Assembly: GCF_035083965.1 (NCBI RefSeq)
Contig: NC_089726.1
Coordinates: 8,003,501-8,067,500, forward strand
Source: Branchiostoma lanceolatum
Taxonomy: Eukaryota; Chordata; Leptocardii; Amphioxiformes; Branchiostomatidae
Direction: 5' to 3'
DNA length: 64,000 nt
The notes beneath the pieces are model-generated. The model was given only the letters and a program-made list of their open reading frames with translations. It ran no database searches and had not been told where the DNA came from. Numbering within the stretch: the first letter of the stretch is position 1; every line of letters starts with the position of its first letter. This document shows, piece by piece, positions 1-25,055 of this stretch. The translations under genes and the position numbers were made by a program.

Positions 1-233
1 CTGTCCTCTAATACATGCCTCGTCCTTTCACGAAAACGATAGATTGTGGGGAATTGCTGCCCTGTCGTGACGAATTACATGTTGTGCCGAAGTCACCTCA
101 GCCAAAGGCCACACCAGAAGACCCGTGTTATGGCTACAAAATTATAGTGATGAGTAACACAGGGTCGGGTAAACATGCTATTTTCGCTGCAGGGAAATAT
201 GCACCACCCAATCGTGTACGTCAGTCTTAAGAA

Positions 234-332
234 GCTCCAAGCAGATGTTCGAACGCAGAATTGTAGGGGATACAGGGGTAGAGGACTGTCAGAAAAGGTT
301 ACAATCGTCCACCCCAACATCTGCTTGGAGAT
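234..332. mobile_element. short inverted-repeat element (CTCCAAGCAGAT family)
   Basis: The left end reads CTCCAAGCAGATGTT and the right end reads AACATCTGCTTGGAG, an inverted pair about 100 bases apart. The same termini recur at 5338-5496, 7579-7668, 54361-54377 and 58499-58884, and a diverged version at 50965-51080. No coding capacity is visible, so this is a non-autonomous MITE-like element upstream of the KLHL gene. Confidence 0.65.
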
Positions 333-589
333 GACGGCAGTCTATCCTTAGCCTGTATGTGCAAGTAAAGTAAAATTCTGAGCAACCAACTTGTGCTGAT
401 CATAAAAGTTAAGATTTCCTATTTTGTCGGGAACTGGGGATGATGTCACAACTTCTCATTGGGGGAAAATGGCCACTCTATTAATAGAAATGTGAAGGCG
501 TGACCATGATGATTATCTTACCCTCGTTACTTACAATTACAAAACATGTAGTGTTTTTCTAAGAACCCCAAGAAAACCAATGTATCCAG

Positions 590-790
590 CCAAACAGGTT
601 TGTAGTGGCCATTCAATTAGGGACAAAGTATGGGAAATGGTGACAGTAGACAGGTGGCCACTATGAACAGAATTTATGATATTTGGTTCAATGGGAAATT
701 AATCTAAGCACCACTTAACAGTGGTCACAAGGGACAAGTTGTCCTTATGTAGGCGTGGTTACTACAAGACATTATACAGGTTTTTCTGTT
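590..790. repeat. interspersed GTGGTCAC-rich repeat
   Basis: The stretch carries AGGTGGCCACTATGAACAG, then GTGGTCACAAGGGACAAG and TGTCCTTATGTAGGCGTGG in order. The same series of short blocks is found at 1080-1225, 33487-33680, 44262-44450 and 47906-48085, in both orientations. It has no open frame. It is probably a degenerate non-autonomous DNA transposon about 190 bases long. The rest of 1-874 shows no gene. Confidence 0.55.
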
Positions 791-886
791 TAAATTCTTT
801 GCATTAGCACCTACAAAAAGATATACATGAAGTAACTTCTCACATTACTAACTTTTACATATGTTTATTTTCAGCACGCCACCGCC

Positions 887-3800
887 ATGCCCAGTCCCAC
901 CACAGACAGACTGGACTTCCACCAGCCCTTCCAGGCAGCAGACATCCTGAAGGCGCTAAATGACATGCGCGGATTCAAGGTGCTGACTGACGTCATCCTG
1001 ACGGTAGAAGATGAGGAGTTCCACTGCCATCGGTAAGTGGAAGACGTCAACGAACTTTTAAGTCGCAAGATTTATGTACGGTCAAATCTGTCTAAGACGA
1101 TCATCCATGGAACCGTTAAAATCTCGTCTATGTGGACAGGTGGTCAATAGGGAAAATTATGTAAGGGACCATCAGAAACTCATATGGGCCAGATGATCCT
1201 TATGAGAGGTAGTCACTAAAAACAAATGTTACATTTTACTGGACTGTCTGCAGTAACCTTCTCACTAAAGCTCAAAGTCCATACCTTACAGCAGGAGTTC
1301 CCCCCAAATCCTCAACCATAGTTATATAGTTACCTTAAAAACTGGATGAAACATAATCAACCGAGTAAAACAAAAATAAACACAGATATACATATTTTGT
1401 GATATACTAGTATATTGTACATCTTACAATAGTTTTTAATCCCGATAATTGAGAAATTGAGTTCATACGGCTTTTAAAAAAGTGCAATTTTAATTGTGAT
1501 CAGACATTTTCTCATATTTATTTCACCAAGTCTTTAAATCCCGTGTTGTTCGCAGAGCGGTCCTGGCGGCCAGCAGTCCCTACTTCACGGCCATGTTCGC
1601 GGGGAACCTGCGGGAGAGCCGGGCAGAACAGATCAAGATGGAAGGCATCCCCGCGGACACCATGCAGCTTCATCTCGACTACGCCTACACCGGTAGAGTC
1701 ACCATCACACGCGACAACGTCTTTCAACTCTTCGAAACCTCCGACTTGCTGCAGGTCTTGCCGGTCAAAGACGCTTGCCTGACCTTCTTAGAGAGGATTC
1801 TAGACGTCTCGAACTGTATAGAGATTCGCAAGCTAGCCGAGATCCATTCGTGCGACTCGCTGTTCCGCAAGGCGAGAGACTTGGCCCGAAGTCGGTTCTC
1901 CAAAGTTATCAAAACGGAGGAATTCCTGCAGCTTCCCAAACAGTACATCGTGGACTATCTGTCCGACGACGAGCTGAACACGGAAAACGAGGAAGAGATC
2001 TACAAGGCGATCATAAGATGGATCAAGTTCGATCGGGAGAGCAGATCGCAGGATCTGGATCAGTTGATCGAGTTGGTGCGTCTACCATTCGTGACGCCGG
2101 AATACCTGATCTCCAAGATCGCCCTAGATCCGCTTGTGTATAACTCCGACGGGTGCGTCCAGCAGATCTACGAGGCCAGAGCCTTCCAGATCTCGGGCAC
2201 GTACAGACGAGCGGTGAAGACGAGACAGAGACGGCCGCGAAAGTGCAACTGTGTGGAGGTGATGGTGGCGGTCTGCGGAGAGAAGAAGACTTTCAAGGGG
2301 TCGAGCAAGGCGCGGGAAGTGCCTTACTATGACCCCGTACACCAGAGATGGCGAGCACTGGGTCCCGTACCGTCTAAAGATCTCCAGGTACTGTACTTTT
2401 TTTAGTGCAATATTTTATTATTTAAACGATACATGGCGACACACCTCAAGTCGTAGACGTATTTTCATGTTGTCCACCAAAGACAACACAAATAAATAAG
2501 TACAAAACAGGCAAAGTCAATTATACAAATATGAATCAAGATCTATGAAGTTAACAAAGGTTTTGAGTCCATTGAGACTGATAGGTTGATGTTGGAAAAA
2601 TGAATCGTTATCAAAGAGATTTGAATCTGTCATAAATTTTTGGACATAAAGTAATATTTGAGATTTTTTTCCCAGGTCTCCAGCGCTGTCTCCACAGGTT
2701 ACGACATCTACATCACAGGCGGGTTGATAAACGACAAGGCGCGGAAGGATGCCATGTGCTACGTGTCCTACCTGAACGTGTGGAAACCCATCGCGTCCAT
2801 GCTCCACCCGCGCTACCACCACGGCGCCGCGGTGCTGGACGGGAAGGTTTGCTACTCTGCCGTTCTTAGTACAGCCACTGAACGATCGCCGATCTCGTTA
2901 ATCTGTCAGTGTAGGATGATATAGGGCACACAGATTTTAGTTTCATTACAGTTCGTGGTCAGAAAGTTACACCTTATGCACTCTGAGCTGTATTTCCCAT
3001 CAGATATTGTTTAGTAAGGATTTTAGATGGAATGTTGACATAGGGTGTTTGCCCTCATGTGACTATGTACAGCGCAAGTTCACCAGAGGTTTTAACAACA
3101 ATCGTTAGTCATGCTTCAATTAATCCCTTTTGTGGCTGCCATGGTATTTGATTCTAATTTTATTGTGATTTTGTCAATAACCATTCCCTCATTCCTTCCT
3201 TCCTTCATTCATTCCTTCCTTCCTTCATTCATTCATGCATTCATTCATTCCAGGTGTACGTCATCGGCGGGTACGACGGCCAGCGGTGCCTGGAGGACGT
3301 GGAGCGGTACGACCCCGACCAGGACAAGTGGGAGCGGCTCGCTCCGCTGGTGCACGCCGTCAAGTGCCCCGCCGTGGCCGCCTACGACCGCAGGTACCGT
3401 ACCGGCACTGACTATACTCATTGTCGCACTACAGAACTAATGCTCTGGTACCATTTTCAGTCCGGGGCCCGACCGGGCTGTTTGCAACAACGAAAAACAA
3501 AGAATGCATATCAATATTGTATCTTTCGTTTTGGATTTGGAAATTGGACCGAAGCATAAGCTCTTATATGTGTTGGACAATAACTTTCGTTTCGATACCA
3601 GTAGTGTCGAACGTACAGAGACCCTACTTTTGATTGTATTGTCAGTAACCCTCACGTCAACTTTTACACATGTCGATAGTGATGATTGTGACCTGTACAC
3701 ATTTCAAGTACCGTCCGATTTATTCCGAAGTTTTTATTGTATGAGGTGAAGATTGTAAAATCCGGCGCAAGTCGGTATCTACTTCAGGGCCGATTTGTTC

Positions 3801-5340
3801 TATAGTTTGCTCAATAAACCGATCGCTACCACCGCAGGATCTACGTGTTCGGCGGGTTCTACGACGGGTACAACATCTCCCGGCAGCTGCAGTGCTACGA
3901 TCCGCACACCAACTCCTGGAGCGTGGTGGAGTCCAACATGATAGACTACACATGCGCACATGCCGTCAGACTCGACAACCGGATATACTTACTAGGTGGG
4001 CACTCGTCGTGGCGTGTGCTAATATATGTCATCGTTCGTTCGTTCAGACCCTGCTAGTGGCACATAGGGCAGTAGCAGGGTATATCATTCCAGGGAGGAG
4101 CTGCTGGCCCTCCCCCTCTAACATGCTCAAGGCACCTTTAACAGAACACGGGACCCCCCTTTTTACGTCCCTTCCGAAAGACGGGTGCTGCCCCAACCGA
4201 GATGTTGTGTTCAGGATTGAACCGGGATCTCCAAGTTAACAACTAATTAGCACCAGGAGCTCAACCGTGAGGCTTCTATTTGTTGAGCTACAGGGACATA
4301 TGTCAAAGATTAAGCTATATTTTAGATAGTTCAGCTAAAACATAAAGTTTTTAAGGTGAATATAAATTATTTTCAGGGTGTATTGTTCCAAAGTTGTTGC
4401 TGTTTCGACGAAGGTCTTTTGGAAATATTGTTGACAGAAAGGAGACAAGCGTCCTTTGTTCACGGCCGAAACTGACGTCATTCATCAAATTGAACGTATA
4501 ATCAAAAGGCCATAACGATGATAGTGTCGACTTTAACAACTTATAATTACATATCATAAATCTACCACACAGTGACATGGACGTCAGACAGAAGGACTCA
4601 TTGCATGTCTGGCTCCAACGTAATCCGTCGTTTCCTTTCCTCTAGACGATGCAAAATGACGAAAGGTCTCGGGAAAGCTTTTTAACGAAGGAAAGACAAA
4701 GAAGTCTTCATACTTAAGTGACAACCTGCGATCATTAGTATACGTTTTTAATGCATGTAATATTTTCTCTGGTTCCAAAAGGCAATTACACACCTGGCCT
4801 CATGTAAGATGACGGAAGGTCTTTTAAGGAAAGCAGGACAAAGAAGTTCTTATCCTACGTTGGCAACTACGAGTATGTACAGCAAAAGTACCAAAGTAAC
4901 GGGTACGGCTTTCTCAGCACTCGGTGTCCAGTACCGTAGTTATGTCTAGCACTGGGTCCAGTGGTGACTGGCGACGTCATCACTGGAAAACCCCGTATCA
5001 GCACTGTATATGTACATGCGTCTTATATGTGACATTTCGTTTGTCTTTAGGTGGCTCCTCCAAGACAGTAAAGGCTTACGACCCATCTGACGACTCCATC
5101 GTCCGCGTGGCCGACATGAACATCAAGCGCGACAACTGCGGCGTCAGCGTGGTGGGCGGGAAGATCTACGTGTCGGGCGGCGTCACCGAGTCCAACGGAC
5201 CCGCCCTGGACTGCATCGAATGCTACGATCCCAAAAAGGATGAGTGGACGTTCGGACACAAGTTGCCCTGTCAGTTGTACCGACACGGGTTCGTCACTGT
5301 GCAGATGTACAAGGAAGATATTCATGCGGGACAGAACTAG
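887..5340 (+). CDS. KLHL24-like: BTB-BACK-Kelch protein, KLHL6/24/35 type
   Basis: Coding exons are 887-1032, 1556-2387, 2676-2846, 3254-3393, 3838-3995 and 5051-5340, all GT-AG, giving 578 aa. An acceptor at 874 implies an untranslated exon further upstream. The start is the first ATG of the exon (context ACCGCCATGC), placing a short leader before the BTB fold. Visible domains are BTB (about 30-136, with FHCHRAVLAASSPYFTAMF), BACK (about 137-240, with ELVRLPFVTPEYL) and six kelch repeats (about 286-570); repeats 2-6 carry the GG pair and the first is degenerate. The FETSDLLQ and LDVSNC segments resemble KLHL24 and KLHL35. Such proteins are cytoplasmic substrate adaptors that pair the BTB domain with cullin-3 to ubiquitinate targets held by the kelch propeller. 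Length fits the family (570-620 aa). The substrate cannot be told from sequence. The stop codon directly abuts a transposon end. Confidence 0.93.
1080..1225. repeat. GTGGTCAC-rich repeat in KLHL intron 1
   Basis: Blocks such as GTGGACAGGTGGTCAATAG and ATGATCCTTATGAGAGGT line up with the copy at 590-790. This copy is diverged. The rest of the 1033-1555 intron shows nothing recognisable. Confidence 0.45.
3182..3250 (+). repeat. ATTC/CTTC microsatellite at a splice acceptor
   Basis: Alternating ATTC and CTTC tetranucleotides run directly into the CAG acceptor of KLHL exon 4 (exon starts at 3254). The array therefore serves as the polypyrimidine tract. Confidence 0.85.
4033..4302 (-). mobile_element. 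tRNA-derived SINE, minus orientation, in KLHL intron 5
   Basis: Read on the minus strand it starts with a degenerate tRNA-like head (GTCCCTGTAGCTCAAC), has a B-box-like GGTTCAATCC and ends in GAACGAACGA. It aligns over its whole length with copies at 6694-6983, 23689-23930, 34215-34441 and 62296-62587. It has no open frame. Confidence 0.7.
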
Positions 5341-5496
5341 TCTCCAAGCAGATCTACCGGTGGCATGACAGTATCTGTAGGGCCCAAATACTACCCAACC
5401 ATGGCTCTATGATCCAACTGCCCACCGGTGGCCAACTGAATACTCTTTGGGCCCTTTGGACACTGTATTGCCACCGGTAGATCTGCTTGGAGATTA
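5337..5496. mobile_element. MITE with about 25-base inverted ends abutting the KLHL stop
   Basis: The left end TCTCCAAGCAGATCTACCGG and the right end CCGGTAGATCTGCTTGGAGA are near-perfect inverted copies, with an inner CCACCGGT pair. Other family members suggest the terminus begins TAATCTCC. Here the corresponding bases read TAGTCTCC, and the TAG is the stop codon of the upstream KLHL gene. Confidence 0.75.
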
Positions 5497-6514
5497 GGAC
5501 AAACATAGCGCAGGAAAAATAGTTCCTCAAATCAAATTACGTCTTCTCAATCCCTCTCTCTTCGCGGCAGTGCCCCAACGGCAGAAACTTTAGGACGAGC
5601 TAAGGCTTGGTCACATTCGTCGTACGAAAGGTTTACGACGGCAAAATGAGACCATTCTCGAGGACAATATTGTGGATATGTTGAACAAAATTCAGCTGTT
5701 TTGTGACCGAAAATTATAAGTATCCTGTGAAAAAACATACGACAGTTGTGATCTCGCCTTAGGAATACGAGTATGGGAGTGTCACTAGGACCGGATGAGT
5801 CTAATTTGTTCAGAACGAATTCCTAGAACTAAATGATGTATTTCGCAGCATTTTTTGCTTCAAACCTGAAACATGATATTGTGATCCCTGTGACCCCTTG
5901 GGACAATAACACACTCGCTTAAAGTATGAAGCTATACCGAAAGCTGAGTTTTGTAAATATTTGTTTACCGGTGATAGGCATTAAAGGAGTCCTAAACTCC
6001 AGAAGAGGGTGTTATTCTTCAATATAAAAGGTTGTCTTACAAGACACACGTCGCTTAATTTATCACCATGGAATTCTGTAAAAAGTCGTCTGATTACGTA
6101 TTCATTGATGCATAACTCATTGGAAAATAACACCCCCTTAATTCTGGAATTTAGGACTCCCTTAAGATACATGGCTGATTTTATGTTGGTAGGAATGGGA
6201 ACATTAGACACGTAGTGGTATATCAAACAATGATGGCTTTTATGTTGTATGATTTATGTCTTTGATAAAGCTACTTGTTTACATTGAACAACGCTACGAT
6301 GACATGTTATACATGTCAGATCAGATCGAATGCGAAATAAGTCTAAAAGAACATGACATTATGACCTTAAGGACGATCCCACCTAAATGACAATAGGGTG
6401 CCGACAAAATAGTATGAATTAAGTTATAGAACATACGTGGAATAATGGAATAAGGAATGAAAATATCAGCTTTATGTTTTATATATTTGGATATGTATTG
6501 TAAATGTACAGAGG

Positions 6515-6520
6515 AATAAA
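6515..6520 (+). terminator. candidate polyadenylation signal of the KLHL gene
   Basis: This is an AATAAA hexamer in AT-rich sequence about 1.2 kb after the KLHL stop. No gene was seen in 5497-6693. If it is used, the MITE at 5337-5496 is part of the KLHL 3' UTR. Confidence 0.4.
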
Positions 6521-6693
6521 TCAGATATTGACTATGACAATGTTCTTTTCCGTTGTAACGTTATATGAAATAGGTAAAGGGTAAATCGAAGTCGTAGGCA
6601 GCAACTTACATAATGTGACTTCGTCTCAGTGTCGTATATAAAAGTCATAAACACGAATTCAGGTTCCGAAATATGCATTTAACCTGTGTATCT

Positions 6694-6983
6694 TCGTTCG
6701 TTCAGACCCTTGCAGTGCCTAGTGCCACATAGAATCGAACAGCACCTTGAGCTTCCTCGCTGTTTCAGTAGCAGGGTATATTTCTATAGGGAGGGGTTAC
6801 AAACCCTTTTCCCTTAAACGTGATCGAGGCATATCCTCGAACACGGGTCGTCCCTTCCAAAAGATTGTGCAGCCCCAACCGAGATGCCCTTCCTCGCATT
6901 GAACCGGGGTTTCCCAGTAATAAACTGATGGGAACCAGAAGCTCAACTTTGAGGCCTCTACCAGTTGAGCCAGAGGGACATCC
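6694..6983 (-). mobile_element. tRNA-derived SINE, near full length
   Basis: On the minus strand it begins GTCCCTCTGGCTCAACTGG, with a tRNA-like A box, continues through an AATGCGAGGAAGGGCATC body and ends with GAACGAACGA. At about 290 bases it is one of the two longest copies. It lies between the KLHL and fibrinogen-domain genes. Confidence 0.75.
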
Positions 6984-7238
6984 TTTGTTTCATAATGGCA
7001 GTGCACAAACAGTTGACATTTTCCCACCGAACAAGCCGTGACATTGAGCAAGTAGTCTATATAAAACCTCCTTGCATTGAGTTACAACCATGACTGTAAA
7101 CAAAGGCTCATCGCATTGGCGTATGGGAAATCACCCGGATAGTGTTACATTGGCAAACCTGGTCAACCTGGTCAAGGAAAGACGGAACAAACTTCAAGTG
7201 AAGGACAGCGATTCAAGGAGTTCTTATGAAATGTCAGG

Positions 7239-10200
7239 ATGGGCTGCTCCTGGGTGATATTCGCGGGAACTTTCATGACGTTTTTAACGCAGACAGGTCA
7301 TAGTCAGGACGTCACGGGGTCCTCCTTGAAGCCTGCACAGGTAAGCGGAACACCTGTTAGTTGGTGCGGCTGGGACACTTGTATGTGACAAATCTGATAT
7401 GTCATAAATCTGATTGACCAGCTAATACGCCTAAACATATCGTCATATCGTCAGGATGATTACATAATATTTTGTTTGAGAACTTCCGCTTTATTCCCTC
7501 TTTGTATTGTCCATAGTTGAATGCTTAATACTTTGTCATATCTAAGTATCCAAGTCAGGTCAGTGTCGCTGTTGCCATGAGCTCATAATCTCCAAGCAGA
7601 TCCCGGTTGCAATGCCAGTTGGATACGGTCTTCGCAACCGTTGGATCTGCTTAGAGATTAATGAGCTCAGGCATGGGCCACACTAACTGGTACGTTTGAA
7701 TTCTTCCCATCCATGGTTAAGTGATTTTGTTCAATATTTACTTAGACCCAATTGCAACATTGTGCAGCTTGTTACACACTTGATACGTTGGCATCTTTCG
7801 CGGATTAATGATTTCTATATATATATATAAATCGCATTTTCTACAGGTTGGTTCAACGTGTCAAAAAATAGTGTACAGTGCAGCACCGTGTCCGCAGAAT
7901 GTGTGTTCCTGTCCGGCGTGCCCGGCGTGTGTCTGTCAGTGTTATAAGGACAACGTCACCACACCTGTTACACCCCAGCCCACACAGGGGGTGTGCACAC
8001 AGGACGGAACAGGTAACCATCATGGGGATCGGGGATCAGGTTTCACAAACCTGCGTGCAAGGCCATGGTTTTACTTCCTCGTTTCGGGAGGGTGGGAGTC
8101 TGGGTGAGCTATTTTGTATCCAGGGCAAAAGAAGGGACAGTGATTAGCATTCCTAAATGATTAAAGAACATCAAATGGGGTCGTATTAAATCCAACTCAA
8201 AGGCGACTGAAAAATTATTCGCCTTTCCTTTTCTTGTGGTGTGGAGAGATATGAATATCAGAAACCCCTCAAATCGTAAAGGAACTCCGTCAGGCGTTAC
8301 ATACGAAACAGTTGTAGCATAAACGTGTCAGAATGTTTGCTCATTTTGTGCCAAACGCTTATCGAATAGTTTACTTAACTAGATAAGACAAAGTTTGGGC
8401 CAAAATGATCTCATACAGATGAGTGCGATTAATAGAGTACGTTTCCAAAGGCTACATCTTTACTTACGATATCTTCTTACTTTCGTAACGTTACAGATTT
8501 GTTAAGTGTTGCTGGAGGCTGTGACGTGTTGTACAAGAGCGGTGTGCGTGCGAACGGTGTCTACACAATAGACCCGGACGGTCGCGGACAGATAGAGGTC
8601 TACTGTGACATGGAAAGAGACGGTGGAGGGTGGACAGTCATCCAGAAGAGACAGGTGGAAATTTTAAGACTATCTTGAGACTGTACAAGACCAATACTGG
8701 ATTAGGGGGTGAAAATGGGAAAGAATAGTATTGGAAGAAAAAGAAGAAAAACCAGTAAGTTGACAAACATGTTGGCACAAAAAACACGCAAAATTGCACT
8801 GCGACAGAAGGGAAAATGCACGAATTGTGGAGCATTATTTCACATAGGTCCCTTATATCATCTATACGTAGTCTTTGTCCTAATTATAAGTAGTTTGTGC
8901 ATCGGCTGCTAACATACTCCTCATTACCATATAGTTACTCTAACGATATTTGCAGCTGTTCCTTAGTCTTAGAGATAATGATTCAAACAATGTCAATGAT
9001 TAGGCCTGCATCAATCTATTTTCATTGAGCAGAAGTTGAAAAGCAACTCTTCAAAGGAAAGACATTCATCACGCCTGGGTTTGTTTATTTTGTTATTTTT
9101 TTTTACGTTCGCACAGGATGGGCACATGGAGTTTTCCCGTGACTGGGATGCCTACAGGAGAGGGTTCGGAGACCCGCGGGAGTTCTGGATCGGCCTGGAA
9201 CACATTCACCGTCTGACCAAGGCGAAACCCACGGACCTCCATGTAACAGTGGCGGACTCGGGGGGCACCGAGAAATTCGCTCGATACAGGTGGGCATGAC
9301 TCTGTTTGTGGATAACATGTTTACATGGCCTCTGTATAGTCTCCACCAGGCCTTCCTACGGGGTACGGATAGTAGAATTCGACCAGGAGAGAGAGATAAG
9401 GTTAATATAACTGCGCGGGCAAATAAAACCATTTGGTGGCCATTAAGCTGCCCTGGCAAATATTCTAAAGCCATCGTAGTTAGTCTAATGTCATTACTAT
9501 AATGTCATCATCGTAGTTAGTCTACATCAAGAAGGGTTGTTACGTAGGTATGATAACAACGATATTTGATTTACTTCTCCTATTATAAACTGTGTATGGA
9601 GTAGATACATTGAACTGTAGTATCTAGGCCCCATTGCAGTGACTTTAAAAGCAGCAAAGCTTACGTACACAAACCATGTCTCAAATACTTTGTGCATTTG
9701 CCACTCATATTAGCGTGGTAGCTATGGTTTTCATTACATAATTATACTTCTTTTCATCAGTGTTAACTATTGTTAGCTTAAAGGTTATTCCGTCGCACTA
9801 TTTCAGGGGGTTCAAAGTCGACGGCGAGGACACGAACTACACGTTACGCCTGGGCCTGTACCTGGAGGGGTCGGCGGGAGATTCCCTGGAGTACCACAGG
9901 GACATGCCGTTCAGCACCCCGGACAGGGACAACGACGGATCCGCGTCTAACTGTGCAGAGGATGTTAAGGTGACTACACAATGTAGAATTTTAGCATTTT
10001 CTTTATGAGTCTTCAGAAGAAAGTTTTACATCCAAAATGAAGAAAATATGCTACATCCTTGTATTACGTTAATCTGTAGCTCATCAAGTCAAGCATTCAG
10101 CCTTCGTAAAACACATACATATATGTCTTTCTTACTTAAAACGTCCTCATTCAGTCTGCAGACACTGTACAGTGTTTATCGCGATGATATCTTATGTATA

Positions 10201-10434
10201 TGTGCATACAAGTTTACGTTATATCATCAGGCTTTGTAAAGTGGTTATGATTAATGACCAGTTTTTCTCGTTTGCGTGTTTCAGGGTGCCTGGTGGTTCA
10301 AAGACTGCCACACCAGTGATCTGAACGGTGCGTACCACGGAGGCCCCTCCCAGTCCATCAACTGGTACAGCTTCTCAGGAGACAACGCCCCCCTGGCAAG
10401 AGCGGAGATGAGACTCAGGCCCTCCGACTTTTAG
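7239..10434 (+). CDS. secreted fibrinogen-related domain protein (ficolin/tenascin/FREP-like)
   Basis: Coding exons are 7239-7340, 7847-8012, 8497-8654, 9117-9289, 9807-9969 and 10285-10434, with consistent phases, giving 303 aa. The ATG at 7231 is out of frame and stops after 8 codons, so 7239 was chosen; it opens a hydrophobic signal peptide ([15 protein letters not shown]). Residues 35-89 form a cysteine-rich linker ([19 protein letters not shown]) with an N-glycosylation site NVT. The fibrinogen C-terminal domain fills about 95-302. It shows [16 protein letters not shown], the acidic calcium loop DRDND followed by NCAED, the [13 protein letters not shown] block and [13 protein letters not shown], and it keeps all four disulfide cysteines. 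Family members bind acetylated sugars or matrix ligands, often in innate immunity; the ligand here is unknown. There is no collagen stalk or transmembrane segment, so it is neither a classical ficolin nor a membrane FIBCD. Confidence 0.9.
7579..7668. mobile_element. 90-base palindromic MITE (CTCCAAGCAGAT family)
   Basis: It runs from GAGCTCATAATCTCCAAGC to GCTTAGAGATTAATGAGCTC, so both the element ends and the flanking GAGCTCAT are mirrored. A second inner pair, CGGTTGC with GCAACCG, extends the stem. It sits in intron 1 of the fibrinogen-domain gene and would fold into a long hairpin. Confidence 0.65.
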
Positions 10435-11557
10435 AAGGATCGCGTCTGAACCTTCACCCTGCTTACGAGCTAGAAGAATAGTGCCTTAACCTTATCCCTG
10501 ATGACTAACGTTAACCCCGTAACCAATAGAGAACTGGTTGCCAACCGGCTAAAGGTTAACGACGAAAACATCATGAAAACCTCGAGAACTTTTCTAAAGA
10601 CATTGTATTGCCTCCATACATTGTTTTGTACTGTACATCAACGTTGTATTTTATTGTATATATCGTAGATGAATAATCCGGCATGGTTATTGCCTATATA
10701 TAGCTCAGTGATGTATATACGTAGTACTGGTGCATCGGATGCAGCGTTTAATCAGAAGGTTTTGTTGCAAGAAGCCATCCAATTCGTTGTAAAAGCCATT
10801 TGATCGAGCGACAGCCACACTTTTTGTAGACGTACATGTATGTGAACAACTTCAACTATCAACCATGGCATTTTTACGTTGTTGTGTTTTGTTTTATCTT
10901 ATGTTGCTTTCACTGGAATCACAGGACATGTAAATAACCAATGTGATCAAAGTAAATCAATTTGTATGACACTCTGATTTCTCTGTGTTTTTCTCTCAGG
11001 TGACGCGATGCACAAAGTTTGAAATTCTGTGAATCAATGGATGTAACGTTATAGAAAATTATGGCTAGCACAATTTTCTTGATTCTGAATTCAAAATCAC
11101 CTTGCAAAATCATTGTGATCAGCCGATAGTTTCATTCAAGACGGGAGTACGGATGCCAGTTAGCGCCAGAAAGTAAAAGTATTGTACGTTGATGAAGATT
11201 AGGCATCCGATTAAACAATATCTACAGACAAATTTAGCTCTACGACTGGATAAAGTACGGAGAACATTTCGAGGGATCGATCCGGAAGTCCGTCGCTGCC
11301 TCTTCATCCTCCAAGAATGCATTCATTTGATAGGAAATTGATTTTTAGGTTCCAAAAACTGGTCCACCTGAGCCTTTTTAAGGCATTGCAATGTATTCAT
11401 GCCTACTAAGTGCGCCAAGACTGACAAATAAAACTTTGCTGCAGTTACAACTTACAAGTTACTTCAACAGTGTCATGCCTTTAAATGTGGGACAATCACG
11501 TGATTTGAGTTTCGCGCGTCTTTCTGACGCATGCTCACTCCGGAATCCACGGCCAAG
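10435..11557. promoter_or_regulatory. 3' flank of the fibrinogen gene and IPO9 promoter
   Basis: No gene was found between 10435 and 11480. Just before IPO9, 11488-11557 becomes CpG-rich and contains a CACGTG E-box near 11498. The IPO9 start codon lies inside CCAAGATGGCGGC, which matches the YY1 consensus often found at TATA-less housekeeping promoters. No TATA box was seen. Confidence 0.45.

Positions 11558-25055
<13,498 letters not shown>

Noticed and set aside
4924..5050. An extension of the last KLHL exon to the left of 5051
   Set aside because: The frame is open there, but a clear TTTAG acceptor at 5050 and the kelch repeat GG junction place the exon start at 5051.
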